From DAOPYU01 sp942493245 (lineage in GTDB: Bacteria > Sumerlaeota > Sumerlaeia > UBA8349): 64,000 bases of DNA. Shown here piece by piece: positions 47,639-55,783 of this stretch (positions within the stretch are counted from its first letter, which is position 1; every line of letters begins with the position of its first letter). The notes beneath the pieces were generated by a model that had not been told where the DNA came from, searched no databases, and was given only the letters and a program-made list of their open reading frames with translations. The stretch is taken from positions 5,828,001-5,892,000 of the forward strand of contig OW818685.1 of NCBI GenBank assembly GCA_942493245.1, given 5' to 3'. A program made the position numbers and the translations under genes.

Positions 47639-47957
47639 GAGCCTTTTGCAAAAGTATAGGGTAAACTGTGAAAAAGCCGGGTTGATCGTTTTGATGTTTT
47701 TTTACATTCGAGTCTAAACGCCATTCCACTCTTCGTCATTCCCGCGAAAGCGGGAACCCAGATACGGGGCGTTCTGTTGATTGCGTTTCCCTAGTTCCCC
47801 CCCTGTTTTCCCGTTCGCGCACCTCTGGGTCCCCGCGTTCGCGGGGATGACAAAAGGGGGACGAGCGCCGGGAGGTTGGAGTCGCAAGATCGGAGAAGGA
47901 TACTACCTCAATACTCACCTGAAAATCGAGCCATTCAACGACTTATGCAAAAGGCTC
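47639..47957. mobile_element. second island bounded by 18-bp terminal inverted repeats
   Basis: Ends 47639-47656 (GAGCCTTTTGCAAAAGTA) and 47940-47957 (GACTTATGCAAAAGGCTC) are inverted copies matching at 16 of 18 positions, and are the same termini as at 42622/43041. The interior has an inverted pair of family D repeats and no gene. This accounts for most of the gap 47546-47971. Confidence 0.5.
47735..47851. repeat. dispersed repeat, family D copies 3 and 4 (inverted pair)
   Basis: GTCATTCCCGCGAAAGCGGG at 47735-47754 and, inverted, CCCCGCGTTCGCGGGGATGAC ending at 47851 form a large potential hairpin with a loop of about 60 bases. Confidence 0.75.
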
Positions 47958-47971
47958 CGTCTGGATCTGGT

Positions 47972-48232
47972 TCAGGGCGCAAGGTTGGTGACTTCAGGCC
48001 CCTGGCTTCCGCGCTTCAACAACAGATTCTGGATTTCGTTCTCATCAACGCGCTGTTGCCGGATCTCCGAGACCCATTGGGTCCACGCAGGGGGCACGGG
48101 TGTGCCCGCCGACCAGATGAACCCCGCCAGCCAGAGGGCTTGCAGCACCACAACACTCCAGAGCAGGATCGCGCCTGAAGGAAGCCACGAAGGGCCACCC
48201 TTGCGTCCTTTGAACAACTTTTTTTTGGCCAT
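47972..48232 (-). CDS. small single-pass membrane protein, unknown function
   Basis: An 86-residue protein with a basic N-terminus (MAKKKLFKGRKGG), one membrane helix (about 19-40, GAILLWSVVVLQALWLAGFIW) and a short extracytoplasmic tail rich in Glu/Gln. AAAGG lies nine bases before the ATG. It follows the M23 peptidase gene by 73 bases on the same strand and could be a partner in envelope work. I recognise no family. Confidence 0.6.
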   Translation of the reverse strand: MAKKKLFKGRKGGPSWLPSGAILLWSVVVLQALWLAGFIWSAGTPVPPAWTQWVSEIRQQRVDENEIQNLLLKRGSQGPEVTNLAP

Positions 48233-48305
48233 GAACGACAACCTTTCGGCGGAACGGATTCAACAACAGGAATTGGAAAAAGCCTTTGTGTGTCGCCCTC
48301 CGGGG

Positions 48306-49439
48306 TCAACGGCTTGACGAGATCAGGAAGTTCCCGTCTCGGATCGGTTTGCTGAGCTTGCGCTCCGGGTCAATCGCCTTGGCGTTGTAACGGATTTCGA
48401 AATGCAGGTGGGGGCCGGTCGAACGGCCCGTCGAGCCGACCAGCGCAATGGCGTCGCCCACACGCACCTTCTGCCCCTCGCGCACCAGCGACTTCGAGAC
48501 GTGGCCGTACAGCGTCGAGTATCCGTCGCCGTGATCGAGCACCACGAGGTTGCCATACTCGCCGAGTCGCCCGGTTTCGAGAACGACCCCATCCTTCGCC
48601 GCATGGATGGGCGTTCCCTCCTCCGCTGACAGGTCAAGCCCCTGATGGAGCGAGAGCCAGTTGGTCGAGTATCCCCGCGACCGGCGGAATCGTCCGAGCG
48701 GCCACTGAAACTGCCCGTCGCCCCCCTTCAAGACTGTTTCTTGCGGTTTGGGCTTGGAAGGACCAAACAGGCGTGAACGCAACGAACGCGAGGCCGATCT
48801 GGTTTCGACCGGTGTGGGGGAGGCGGTCGCTACGACCGTCCGGGCCGACTTGGATTCCGTCGTGCGCAATTGGGGCGTCGAGACCGGATTCTTGAACGCC
48901 GAGGCGTACTTGCGGGGTTCCACCCGCGGTTCCACTTTGCGCTTTGCCGAGGCCACGGCCCGTTTGCTGGAAATGGGCAGGGCCGGTTCTCCGGTCTGTT
49001 TCCCGGAACCGGACGCCAGACTGCGACCGCTCGTCCCTCCTCCCACCAACATGCGCGCCTTGCGGATGTCGGCCATCTTGAGTTGGCCACTGCTCAAAAT
49101 GGACGCGTCGTTGGTGGGCGGGATGTAGAGAATCTGCTCGGGATAAACGGTGGGGATACTTTGCAGTTCGTTGAACTGCGCCAGCAGTCCCGCGTCCCGT
49201 TCGTAGTAATCGGCAATGGAAGCAAACGTTTCACCGGGCGCCACGCGGTGGAAAATTCCCCGGCTGTAATTCGCGCCCGGCTCCGGCACAAAATGGCGCG
49301 GAGCGCTCGCGCACCCCGCCAGCCAGACAAGCAGCAATGCAACCGCGAGCCGACAGAATCTCTGCCGACAAAATGCGCATCTTCTTTTTGGAGGAAACTT
49401 TTGGGAATGCACAAAATTTCCAGCACGCGATACAAACAT
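48306..49439 (-). CDS. LysM and M23 (LytM) domain lipoprotein, NlpD-like
   Basis: A 377-residue envelope protein. A hydrophobic signal ends VWLAGCASAP, giving a lipidated Cys; LysM peptidoglycan-binding domain (IFHRVAPGETFASIADYYERD to EQILYIPP) follows; then a long Ser/Lys/Arg-rich linker; then the M23 domain with HQGLDLSAEEGTP, HGDGYSTLYGHVSKSL, VGSTGRSTGPHLHFEIRYN. The three zinc positions (HxxxD, HLH) look intact, so it may be an active endopeptidase and not only an amidase activator. The exact start is uncertain: ATG 49439 or a GTG at 49412 both put the lipobox unusually far in. Confidence 0.88.
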   Translation of the reverse strand: MFVSRAGNFVHSQKFPPKRRCAFCRQRFCRLAVALLLVWLAGCASAPRHFVPEPGANYSRGIFHRVAPGETFASIADYYERDAGLLAQFNELQSIPTVYPEQILYIPPTNDASILSSGQLKMADIRKARMLVGGGTSGRSLASGSGKQTGEPALPISSKRAVASAKRKVEPRVEPRKYASAFKNPVSTPQLRTTESKSARTVVATASPTPVETRSASRSLRSRLFGPSKPKPQETVLKGGDGQFQWPLGRFRRSRGYSTNWLSLHQGLDLSAEEGTPIHAAKDGVVLETGRLGEYGNLVVLDHGDGYSTLYGHVSKSLVREGQKVRVGDAIALVGSTGRSTGPHLHFEIRYNAKAIDPERKLSKPIRDGNFLISSSR

Positions 49440-49755
49440 CGCGCCCGTCAGGAGAGGGGACGTCAGGGGGCCACGTGGGCCAAAGCGCATGGGACGGGTC
49501 ATATCCGCAGTTCCACTTGAACCATTTGCGCCCGGCCTGTTCCCACAACACAGTCGGCGCGCTCTACAAGAAAAGGAAATTCTCCCGCCGGACGCGCATC
49601 GAACCCGGCCGAAGAAAGGCCCCGCCTCCCCCGCGCCAGACAAGCAACAACTCGCTTCCAGCACCGTGGAGACCAGAACCCATTGCTATCCTATAGAACA
49701 ACCGCGCGATTTCGCTACTCTTTTTTTAAAATTGGTGACCGCGGAACACAAAAAA
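49440..49755. other. intergenic gap
   Basis: About 315 bases between the M23 gene and the tRNA terminator. Short frames exist in all directions, but none has a recognisable protein or ribosome site. Confidence 0.4.
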
Positions 49756-49775
49756 ACCGCCTCGGCTCGGGCGGT
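49750..49775 (-). terminator. probable tRNA operon terminator
   Basis: On the minus strand ACCGCC, an eight-base loop and GGCGGT are followed by TTTTTTT. It lies 69 bases beyond the tRNA-Ser(GCT) 3' end. Confidence 0.65.
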
Positions 49776-49843
49776 CTTCAAGTTTATCCGGATCTTGAGT
49801 GGAAAGGAGGGTCGGAAACAAAGGATGACTCAAAAAAAGATGG

Positions 49844-49930
49844 CGGAGAGTTAGGGATTCGAACCCTAGATGGAGAAACCCCCATACTGCCTTAGCAGGG
49901 CAGCGCCTTCAGCCACTCGGCCAACTCTCC
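49844..49930 (-). tRNA. tRNA-Ser (anticodon GCT)
   Basis: An 87-base class II tRNA. The acceptor GGAGAGT pairs with ACTCTCC, discriminator G; D-arm GGCCGAGTGGCTGAAGG; anticodon loop with GCT at 49894-49896, reading AGC/AGT; a long variable arm; T-arm GGTTCGAATCC. CCA is not encoded. Confidence 0.97.
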
Positions 49931-50029
49931 GCATCTGGAAACAGGCCCGCGCGTTCCGGGGTGGAACAAGCGAAACCTGTAAGATTGACAAAGAACCGTT
50001 CCGTGGACAACCAGCCAGACACCTGCTGG

Positions 50030-50112
50030 CGGTGGGGGTGGGATTCGAACCCACGGAACTTTCGTTCAACGGTTTTCAAGACCGCCGCCTTCGACCGCTC
50101 GGCCACCCCACC
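50030..50112 (-). tRNA. tRNA-Ser (anticodon TGA)
   Basis: An 83-base-plus class II tRNA. Acceptor GGTGGGG/CCCCACC, discriminator G, D-arm GGCCGAGCGGTCGAAGG, anticodon TGA at 50076-50078 reading TCA and wobble serine codons, long variable arm, T-arm GGTTCGAATCC. CCA is not encoded. The two serine tRNAs are 99 bases apart on one strand, presumably one transcript. Confidence 0.97.
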
Positions 50113-50175
50113 GGTCCTCTCAGGGCCGACATGCCGGGCCGCGCCACGGGTGTGGCCGGGCCAAAGATTGTGGCA

Positions 50176-50204
50176 TTTGTAACAGAGAGTCCCGAGGGTG
50201 TCAA
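50176..50204 (-). promoter_or_regulatory. promoter of the tRNA-Ser operon
   Basis: Minus strand: TTGACA (50204-50199), 17-base spacer, TACAAA (50181-50176), about 57 bases before the mature 5' end of tRNA-Ser(TGA). Confidence 0.8.
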
Positions 50205-50303
50205 TCGAAAACCCGCCCGGGAATTTTTTCCGGATTCGGCCGGGCAAGCCCGCCCCCGATGATTTCTGTGCGAAAAAACTTTCCCCCGTGTGCGGGGTCA
50301 TGT

Positions 50304-50309
50304 TATGAT
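50304..50309 (+). promoter_or_regulatory. possible extended -10 of the 50426 gene
   Basis: TGTTATGAT is a TGnTATnAT-type extended -10; no clear -35 is present. The rest of the gap 50113-50425 holds the tRNA promoter and nothing else I can support. Confidence 0.4.
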
Positions 50310-50425
50310 TCCCGGAAGCGTGTGTCTGGAGTCGGGCTTCCCCATCCGGGCATTCGCGTTAGGGTTTTCCTTCGATAGACTCCTTTGAGAGGTATTGCAT
50401 CCGTCTGGAGAGAAAGGTCCGACAG

Positions 50426-50941
50426 GTGAACGATTCGGCTGATCAAACTCCCGTAGAAGTGGATGATGTATGCGAGCGAATCCAATCCGTTCTGGCGGAT
50501 TATCCGGGTCTGGCCAGTGTCGAGGATCGGAAACTGGCCGACGATCTGTTGCTCAAGCAGTTGGCGGGCCTTCTGGAAGACTTCCTCAATCAGGTTTTCT
50601 CGGTTGAAAGTTTTCTGATTCAGGCCGAGCAGCACGATACGCTGGCGATCGCGCGCGAAGTGGCGCAGAAAATTGAAATGCTGATGGACAAGCTCCACTC
50701 GGTTCCGTACGCGTTTTCGCCTTTTCTGACGTTCGACCGGATTCCCGAAAAGATGGTGCGCGAGGTAGAGGTCTGCGACTGGAATCTCCTGAGCGTTCTG
50801 GAAGCGACTCAGAAGGCGATCGCTCCAGTTGTCGACGAGACGAGCGATTTCGAGGGATTGTTGAGAACGGCGCTCGAGTTGATTTCGAATCTCGACGTCT
50901 CGTTCGAGGACCGCCTCAACGCGATCCTGGCGCTTCAGTAA
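50426..50941 (+). CDS. helical cytoplasmic protein of unknown function
   Basis: A 171-residue acidic, almost wholly helical protein (VDDVCERIQSVLADYPGLA, LLLKQLAGLLEDFLNQVFSVESFLIQAEQHD, AREVAQKIEMLMDKLHSVPY), with no signal or membrane helix. GTG start with AAAGG eight bases upstream. It has its own terminator. I recognise no family. A 253-codon frame on the opposite strand covers it, but the plus frame has the better ribosome site and the terminator points this way. Confidence 0.65.
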   Translation: MNDSADQTPVEVDDVCERIQSVLADYPGLASVEDRKLADDLLLKQLAGLLEDFLNQVFSVESFLIQAEQHDTLAIAREVAQKIEMLMDKLHSVPYAFSPFLTFDRIPEKMVREVEVCDWNLLSVLEATQKAIAPVVDETSDFEGLLRTALELISNLDVSFEDRLNAILALQ

Positions 50942-51004
50942 GACGGGCTTTTCATAATCATCCCCATAGACGGCTCCCAGGCGATGTTTGGGAGTCCTTG
51001 TGCG

Positions 51005-51043
51005 AGGCGCCCGGAGGGTCTTTCGTCTCGGGTGCCTGTTTTT
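51005..51043 (+). terminator. rho-independent terminator
   Basis: AGGCGCCCG (51005-51013) pairs with CGGGTGCCT (51029-51037, one G-T pair), followed by GTTTTT. It ends the 50426-50941 gene. Confidence 0.8.
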
Positions 51044-51449
51044 CGATTCCATGCCAACACGCAAATCGGGAAAGACCGGGTGACGAGATTTACGGGATGC
51101 GGAACGTCTTGATCCGTATGCCGTAGATCCGATATCCGGTCCTTACTTTTGCTGATCTAAAAACCGCGGTTGAGGACAGAAAACGAGTCTTTTATTCGTG
51201 TGTTATGGGGCGAAAAAGGTTTTGTCTCGGTCACATTTGGGGTGAGCCTAACTGGCCGCGCCAATCAGGAGATTGGCGATCCCGGCAACCGCTTTCTCCC
51301 AATAAAAATGAGCGTTTCCTGGGAGGGAGGGCGTCTCGCCCGCCTGGAGTAAAGCCGGGGCAGGGACGCTCAACTGCGGCTTTCAAGTTGATCTGTCTCG
51401 AAAGAATTTCCGCCCTTTGCCTCTTGTGAAGGCGGCCTGAGGGAAGGGG
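51044..51449. other. intergenic gap with 21-bp hairpin repeat copy 2
   Basis: About 400 bases. 51258-51278 is the exact inverted copy of the hairpin at 27125-27145. A second short palindromic patch (GGGCGTCTCGCCC, 51328-51340) follows. No gene seen. Confidence 0.55.
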
Positions 51450-51947
51450 CTATCCCTTCTTCGGCAACCCGAGCCGTTTGCGCAGCGCGTGCTCGACATG
51501 CGGAGGGACGAGCGACGAGACGTCGCCGTTGTGGGTGATGATTTCCTTCGTCAACGACGAACTGACGAATACGTGGTTGAGCGACGGGGTCATGAAGATG
51601 GTTTCGATCTCCGGGTCCACGCGTTGGTTCATCAGCGCCAGCTGCAACTCGGATTCGAAATCGCTCACCGCGCGCAGACCCCGGATGATGCAGTGGATGC
51701 CGTGGTCGTGGGCGTATTGGACGGTGAGACCGCCAAAGTGGAGAACTTCGACATTGCTCAGTTCCTCCGTTGCCTCGCGCAGCATGTCGAGCCGTTCCTC
51801 GACGCTGAACAGGGGCACCTTGGAGGGGTTGACCGCCACGGCCACCACCAGTTTTTCGAATAGACGGCTGCACCGCTGAATCACGTCCAAGTGGCCGTAA
51901 GTCAAACAATCGAAAGTTCCCGGATAAAGCGCGATCCGTCCTGGCAT
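51450..51947 (-). CDS. coaD: phosphopantetheine adenylyltransferase
   Basis: A 165-residue enzyme of coenzyme A synthesis, transferring AMP to 4'-phosphopantetheine. Seen: YPGTFDCLTYGHLDVIQR, containing the TxGH form of the nucleotidyltransferase T/HxGH motif, VNPSKVPLFSVEERLDML, IIRGLRAVSDFESELQLALMNQ and the C-terminal FVSSSLTKEI, equivalent to the ISSS/T motif. GGGAGG lies seven bases before ATG 51947; a TTG two codons upstream is less likely. Confidence 0.96.
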   Translation of the reverse strand: MPGRIALYPGTFDCLTYGHLDVIQRCSRLFEKLVVAVAVNPSKVPLFSVEERLDMLREATEELSNVEVLHFGGLTVQYAHDHGIHCIIRGLRAVSDFESELQLALMNQRVDPEIETIFMTPSLNHVFVSSSLTKEIITHNGDVSSLVPPHVEHALRKRLGLPKKG

Positions 51948-52226
51948 CCTCAATCCTCCCGCGCCAACAGAATCAACCCGCGGCCACCTTACTCCATTCC
52001 TCCCGTCCCGACAAGGGAGATTCTCAGCCGGTCTGCGTTCCGACGAAAAATCCCGTTGTCCGATTTCAATCGAAAATCGAAAGAAAAAAATCGTTCCATG
52101 GAACCAAGAATTCCCTTCTGTTGCAGTCTGAAAAGGGGGAAGATTTCCTGTTCCCGGCTTTTCTGTCTGGATGCAGAGAAGCCTCCGAGCTGCGAAACTT
52201 TCGGAATGGTTTCAAAGGGCGCCACC

Positions 52227-53441
52227 ATGACCTATATCAAACTCTACACACTCTGCATCCCCTTGATCCTGCTGTTTGTGCTGTGTCCTTTTATCGTCAT
52301 CCCCACAGGCGTCAACTATCTGGCCCTCAGACGCCCGGTTCTCACCTATGCGCTGCTGGCGCTTCTCTTTCTCGCGGGAGTGGGACAATTCCTGATCGGC
52401 CCCTTCCTGCTCGATATTCCGGCGAACGACTGGAGCGAGTCCTTCGCCTTTACGGGCGACTGGAGCGCCCCCTGGCGACTCTGGACCTACACCCTCTGCC
52501 ACCACAACGCGCTCGAAGTCATCGCCTGTCTGGTCATGCTCTACTACTTCGGTCCCCCCCTGGAGGAGCGATTGAAGTGGCCCCGTCTGTTGGCTTTTTA
52601 CCTGGCTGGCTGTGTCGCCGCGCCACTCCTCTATGGGGCTGTACGGGACTATTTGAACGTCCCGATGGGTGAGTTCTACGGCTTCTCAATCCCCCTGATC
52701 TTCCTGCTGGGCATATTCTTCGTCCTGATGCCCTGGTCCGACATCCGAATCCGCTACGTGTTCTGGTTGCTCTATGTCTTTCTCTACAACGGCACGTTCT
52801 TGCTGGCGTCGCTCTTTGCGATCGGCGCGTATCTGTTCATCGAACTCAAGGTGGTTCTGCCGGATGACGCCCCCCCGGTTCTATGGAGGTTCACCCCGGA
52901 CGCCCTCCTGTTACTATCGAGCGGGCTTCTGGGTTTCGTGTCGGGATGCGTATTTTTCGGGTTCAAGCGCATTCTGAAAGGTGAAGCCCAAAACCTGCAG
53001 GACGAAGGCCGGGTCCAGCGTTCCCTCCAACGCGCCATCAAGAAAGCCTCGGCGCAAGAGGCGGCTCTGGAATCTGGCGCTTCCCCCAAATCCACGTTGC
53101 CCCCGGCACGGGCGAAGGAAGAAAAACCGGAAGCCGCAGTCCCGCCGCTTCAGTCGGTTTCACCAACGGTCCGTTCAGCCCAGCCTCCGTCTTTCCGCTT
53201 TGCCGACCGCCTGACAGACGCCTGTCCGGCCGCCCCTTCCTCTGCTCCGGCCATCCAGATTCGAGAGGAAGCGTCCGGTTTTGTCGAGACGTCAGCGCCC
53301 CCCACCCGAACGCGTTCAGAGGGAGAAAAACCCGCATTCGGACTCCGTCCTCTGGGCGAAAATCTCTCGGACGGTTCCCCCGCCCAGGTGATTCCCGATC
53401 TGAAAAAGAACGTATCCCGTACCGGGCAATCGGACGCTTGA
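52227..53441 (+). CDS. rhomboid-family membrane protein, probably inactive, with long cytoplasmic tail
   Basis: A 404-residue protein with six to seven hydrophobic segments in residues 7-250 and a charged, Pro/Ser-rich tail (250-404). WRLWTYTLCHHNALEVIACLVMLYYFGPPLEE (83-114) matches the rhomboid L1/TM2 region with its H-N and GxxxE features. The serine loop is degenerate: YGFSIPL with Ser154 instead of GxSG, and no histidine occurs in the later helices, where the catalytic His should be. It therefore looks like a pseudoprotease. The ATG at 52227 follows AAAGGG. It converges with the enolase-superfamily gene, three bases between stops. Confidence 0.75.
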   Translation: MTYIKLYTLCIPLILLFVLCPFIVIPTGVNYLALRRPVLTYALLALLFLAGVGQFLIGPFLLDIPANDWSESFAFTGDWSAPWRLWTYTLCHHNALEVIACLVMLYYFGPPLEERLKWPRLLAFYLAGCVAAPLLYGAVRDYLNVPMGEFYGFSIPLIFLLGIFFVLMPWSDIRIRYVFWLLYVFLYNGTFLLASLFAIGAYLFIELKVVLPDDAPPVLWRFTPDALLLLSSGLLGFVSGCVFFGFKRILKGEAQNLQDEGRVQRSLQRAIKKASAQEAALESGASPKSTLPPARAKEEKPEAAVPPLQSVSPTVRSAQPPSFRFADRLTDACPAAPSSAPAIQIREEASGFVETSAPPTRTRSEGEKPAFGLRPLGENLSDGSPAQVIPDLKKNVSRTGQSDA

Positions 53442-53444
53442 GGC

Positions 53445-54662
53445 TCAGGAAATCTTCAGATCGAAAAGCGGCTTTATGGTCCGGCCAAACTTTTCCTCGT
53501 CGAGTTTCAGACCGAATCCCGGCGTGTCGGGGACATCGGCGAAACCGTCCCGGATGGTGTAGCCGTCGGCGATGAGGAGATCCGTTTCGGCCGGGTCGTT
53601 TTCCGCGTAGTAAAAATTGTCTATGGCGCGCCCCACGTGGAGGGTTTCGTAGAACCCGACAAGGGATCCCCAGTTGTGGGGTCCGACCAGGAGTTTCTCG
53701 GTGCGGGCCAGGGCGGCCTCGGCCAGAATGCCCTCGATCCCGAGTCCGTTCATGTCGAGTTGAAAGACGTCTATGGCACGCGTCTCGACGAAGGGACGGA
53801 AGACCTCGACCGAGTTCTGGGTCTCGCCGTCGGCGATCAGGGTCTTCATCCGGTGTTGTTTGAGGAACGCCTTGAGGTCGAGGTTGTCGTTCAGATTTTC
53901 GGGAAACATCTCCTCGACCCAACCGGGCTTGAGGTCCGGCAGGTCGGTCAGGAGGCGTTTGGTGCGGGCCAGATCGTAACCGTTGTTGGCGTCCACCCCC
54001 AGTACGATGTCCGGCCCGACGTGTTTTCGGATCAACGTCAGGACCGCCTTGTCGCGCTTGTATCCCTCCTCGAGGGGCATCCATTTGGCTCCGCGGCCGA
54101 TCTTGATCTTGAACGCCCGGTATCCCCGCTTGAGGCCGGAGTCAATTTCTTCCTTAAAACGGTCCTGCCAGCGCGAAGCGTACTCGGGCATCAGGTCGGA
54201 GAAATAGATGGATCCGTCGTAAACCGGAATGCGCCGCGCCGGTTCCTGCCCGAGGAGAGAAAAGACGGGTTTCTTGAGCGCTTTCCCGACAAGATCCCAC
54301 ACGGGCATGGTCCACTGGCCCAGGGGACCGGTGACCGCCGGCTCTTTGCCCGGTTTGAGAAAATCCATCGGGCTTTTGCCAAGGAGCGCGTTGAGCGCTT
54401 TTTCGTCGGCGCGACAATTCCCGAGGCCTTCGAGGCCGGAGCGGGTGTAGAGCCGGACCATGCGGTCGGTGGCCGAGTCGCCGTGGTTGTCGAGGCGCGA
54501 GTTCTTGCCCACCACTTTCGGTCGCTTCGAGACAAGGTCGAAACCGACGATCCGCACGATTTCGAGATCGGGCGCGGCCTCTTCGGCCCCGGCAAGCCAG
54601 GCTGGCAGACAAGCGGAGGCGGCCAGACCGCCGCACAGCGAGAGAAATTGACGACGATACAT
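53445..54662 (-). CDS. Tat-exported mandelate racemase/muconate lactonizing enzyme family protein
   Basis: A 405-residue enolase-superfamily protein. MYRRQFLSLCGGLAASACLPA is a twin-arginine signal. Barrel features: FKIKIGRGAKW (catalytic KxK), VLGVDANNGYD (first metal Asp), WVEEMFPEN (second metal Glu), TLIADGETQN (third acidic ligand) and LLVGPHNWGS on the last strands (His), so an active enolase-type site is plausible. These enzymes abstract a proton next to a carboxylate, often in sugar-acid dehydration. Export of such an enzyme is uncommon outside PVC-like bacteria. AAAGGAG precedes the start. Confidence 0.88.
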   Translation of the reverse strand: MYRRQFLSLCGGLAASACLPAWLAGAEEAAPDLEIVRIVGFDLVSKRPKVVGKNSRLDNHGDSATDRMVRLYTRSGLEGLGNCRADEKALNALLGKSPMDFLKPGKEPAVTGPLGQWTMPVWDLVGKALKKPVFSLLGQEPARRIPVYDGSIYFSDLMPEYASRWQDRFKEEIDSGLKRGYRAFKIKIGRGAKWMPLEEGYKRDKAVLTLIRKHVGPDIVLGVDANNGYDLARTKRLLTDLPDLKPGWVEEMFPENLNDNLDLKAFLKQHRMKTLIADGETQNSVEVFRPFVETRAIDVFQLDMNGLGIEGILAEAALARTEKLLVGPHNWGSLVGFYETLHVGRAIDNFYYAENDPAETDLLIADGYTIRDGFADVPDTPGFGLKLDEEKFGRTIKPLFDLKIS

Positions 54663-54766
54663 GAAAAACACTCCTTTAAGGGGGGTGGCGTCTCCGTCCG
54701 TTCGAGCGACAAAAAGCAAGGCGTTCAGCGGAAGCGATGTTCGAACGATCCTTTTATAGCCCGTTG

Positions 54767-55720
54767 TCATACCAACCCGGCGAACGCTTTCCGCGCGTTT
54801 TCCGTATCCAGTTTGTGCGCCTCGCGGGCCGTCAGCGTCTTGGGTGTGGCCGCTTCGACACATTGTTCGAGCACCAGGAGCGGTTTGATTCCAAACTGCT
54901 GAAACTGGCGCAGAAGTTTCTCATAGTCAATGTCTCCGCCGGGCGTGAACACCTCGGACCACACGCCGTCCTTCGACTGGCGCAGATGCACTTCCGTGAT
55001 GCGTTTGCCGTAGAGTTCGACCAGGTCGAAAAGCGCGATGGAGGAATTGCCGCAGCCGCGATAGAGCCAGTGGGCGTCGAGGCACAGGGTCACGAGTTTG
55101 GGGTCGGTCGCGAGCATCATGTGGTGAAACTCGCGCGCGCCGTTGCGCAATTCCATGTCGTGGTTGTGGTAGGCCAGCGTCAGCCCAAGGTCGGCCAGCC
55201 GCTTGCCCAGTCGGCCCAGCGCGGCGGCCTGCGCCTCGAGTTGTTTGTCGCTCTTGTTCTCCGCCCCGCCCCAGGCGATCGGACTGGGATTCGTCACGAT
55301 GATCCGGGTCCCGATCTCTTTGGCCTTCGCGGCGATGGCGAGGACGTCCTGGATGCTTTTCTCCGCGTCGGCCTCCTCGTGCAGGGTACTGTTGACATAG
55401 AGCGAACGCATCTCGAGGCCGTGTTTCTTGAGCAGTGGGGCCAGTTTCTCCACATCGGCGGGAGAAGTGGCGAGCGGTTCGTAACCGTTGAGATCGCAGG
55501 AGGCCACCTCGCCGATGGCCTCGTCGAGCGAAGCGTCGAAGTTGCGTCCCTCGCGGCCATAGAACGTGCCCCAGGGGTACTGGTTGGTGGCGACGTGAAG
55601 GGTGTCCCCGTTTTCGGCCAGAAGCCGACTCGCCGGACTTCCGGCCAGCGCCGCCGCGCCAGCGGCCAGAACGGCGGTTTTGAGAAAGGTGCGTCGCGGA
55701 TGAGAAGAGATGGTCGTCAT
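54767..55720 (-). CDS. Tat-exported sugar phosphate isomerase/epimerase-like TIM-barrel protein
   Basis: A 317-residue protein of the same superfamily as the one at 25888 but only distantly similar. MTTISSHPRRTFLKTAVLAAG has a PRRTFLK twin-arginine motif. Barrel signatures: CDLNGYEPLA, RIIVTNPSPI, LTLAYHNHDMEL (metal-site His/Glu), VTLCLDAHWLYRGCGN, ITEVHLRQSKDGVWSEVFTPGGDIDYEKLL. AAAGGAG ten bases upstream supports the ATG at 55720. It lies upstream of the enolase-like gene (104 bases), same strand, so the two may act on one substrate in the periplasm. Confidence 0.88.
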   Translation of the reverse strand: MTTISSHPRRTFLKTAVLAAGAAALAGSPASRLLAENGDTLHVATNQYPWGTFYGREGRNFDASLDEAIGEVASCDLNGYEPLATSPADVEKLAPLLKKHGLEMRSLYVNSTLHEEADAEKSIQDVLAIAAKAKEIGTRIIVTNPSPIAWGGAENKSDKQLEAQAAALGRLGKRLADLGLTLAYHNHDMELRNGAREFHHMMLATDPKLVTLCLDAHWLYRGCGNSSIALFDLVELYGKRITEVHLRQSKDGVWSEVFTPGGDIDYEKLLRQFQQFGIKPLLVLEQCVEAATPKTLTAREAHKLDTENARKAFAGLV

Positions 55721-55783
55721 AACAGGGGAACTCCTTTTCAAGAGGTAAATTCCGATCCGGGACTTCCCGTCCGGGGGACCGAG

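Noticed and set aside
49844..50112. tRNA genes as attachment site of the region
   Set aside because: No integrase and no repeated tRNA 3' end found in the window.
50303..51064. 253-codon minus-strand frame opposite the helical protein
   Set aside because: It runs over the plus-strand terminator and lacks a ribosome site; not fully excluded.
53637..54902. 421-codon plus-strand frame
   Set aside because: Antisense of the enolase-superfamily gene, which has catalytic motifs and a Tat signal.
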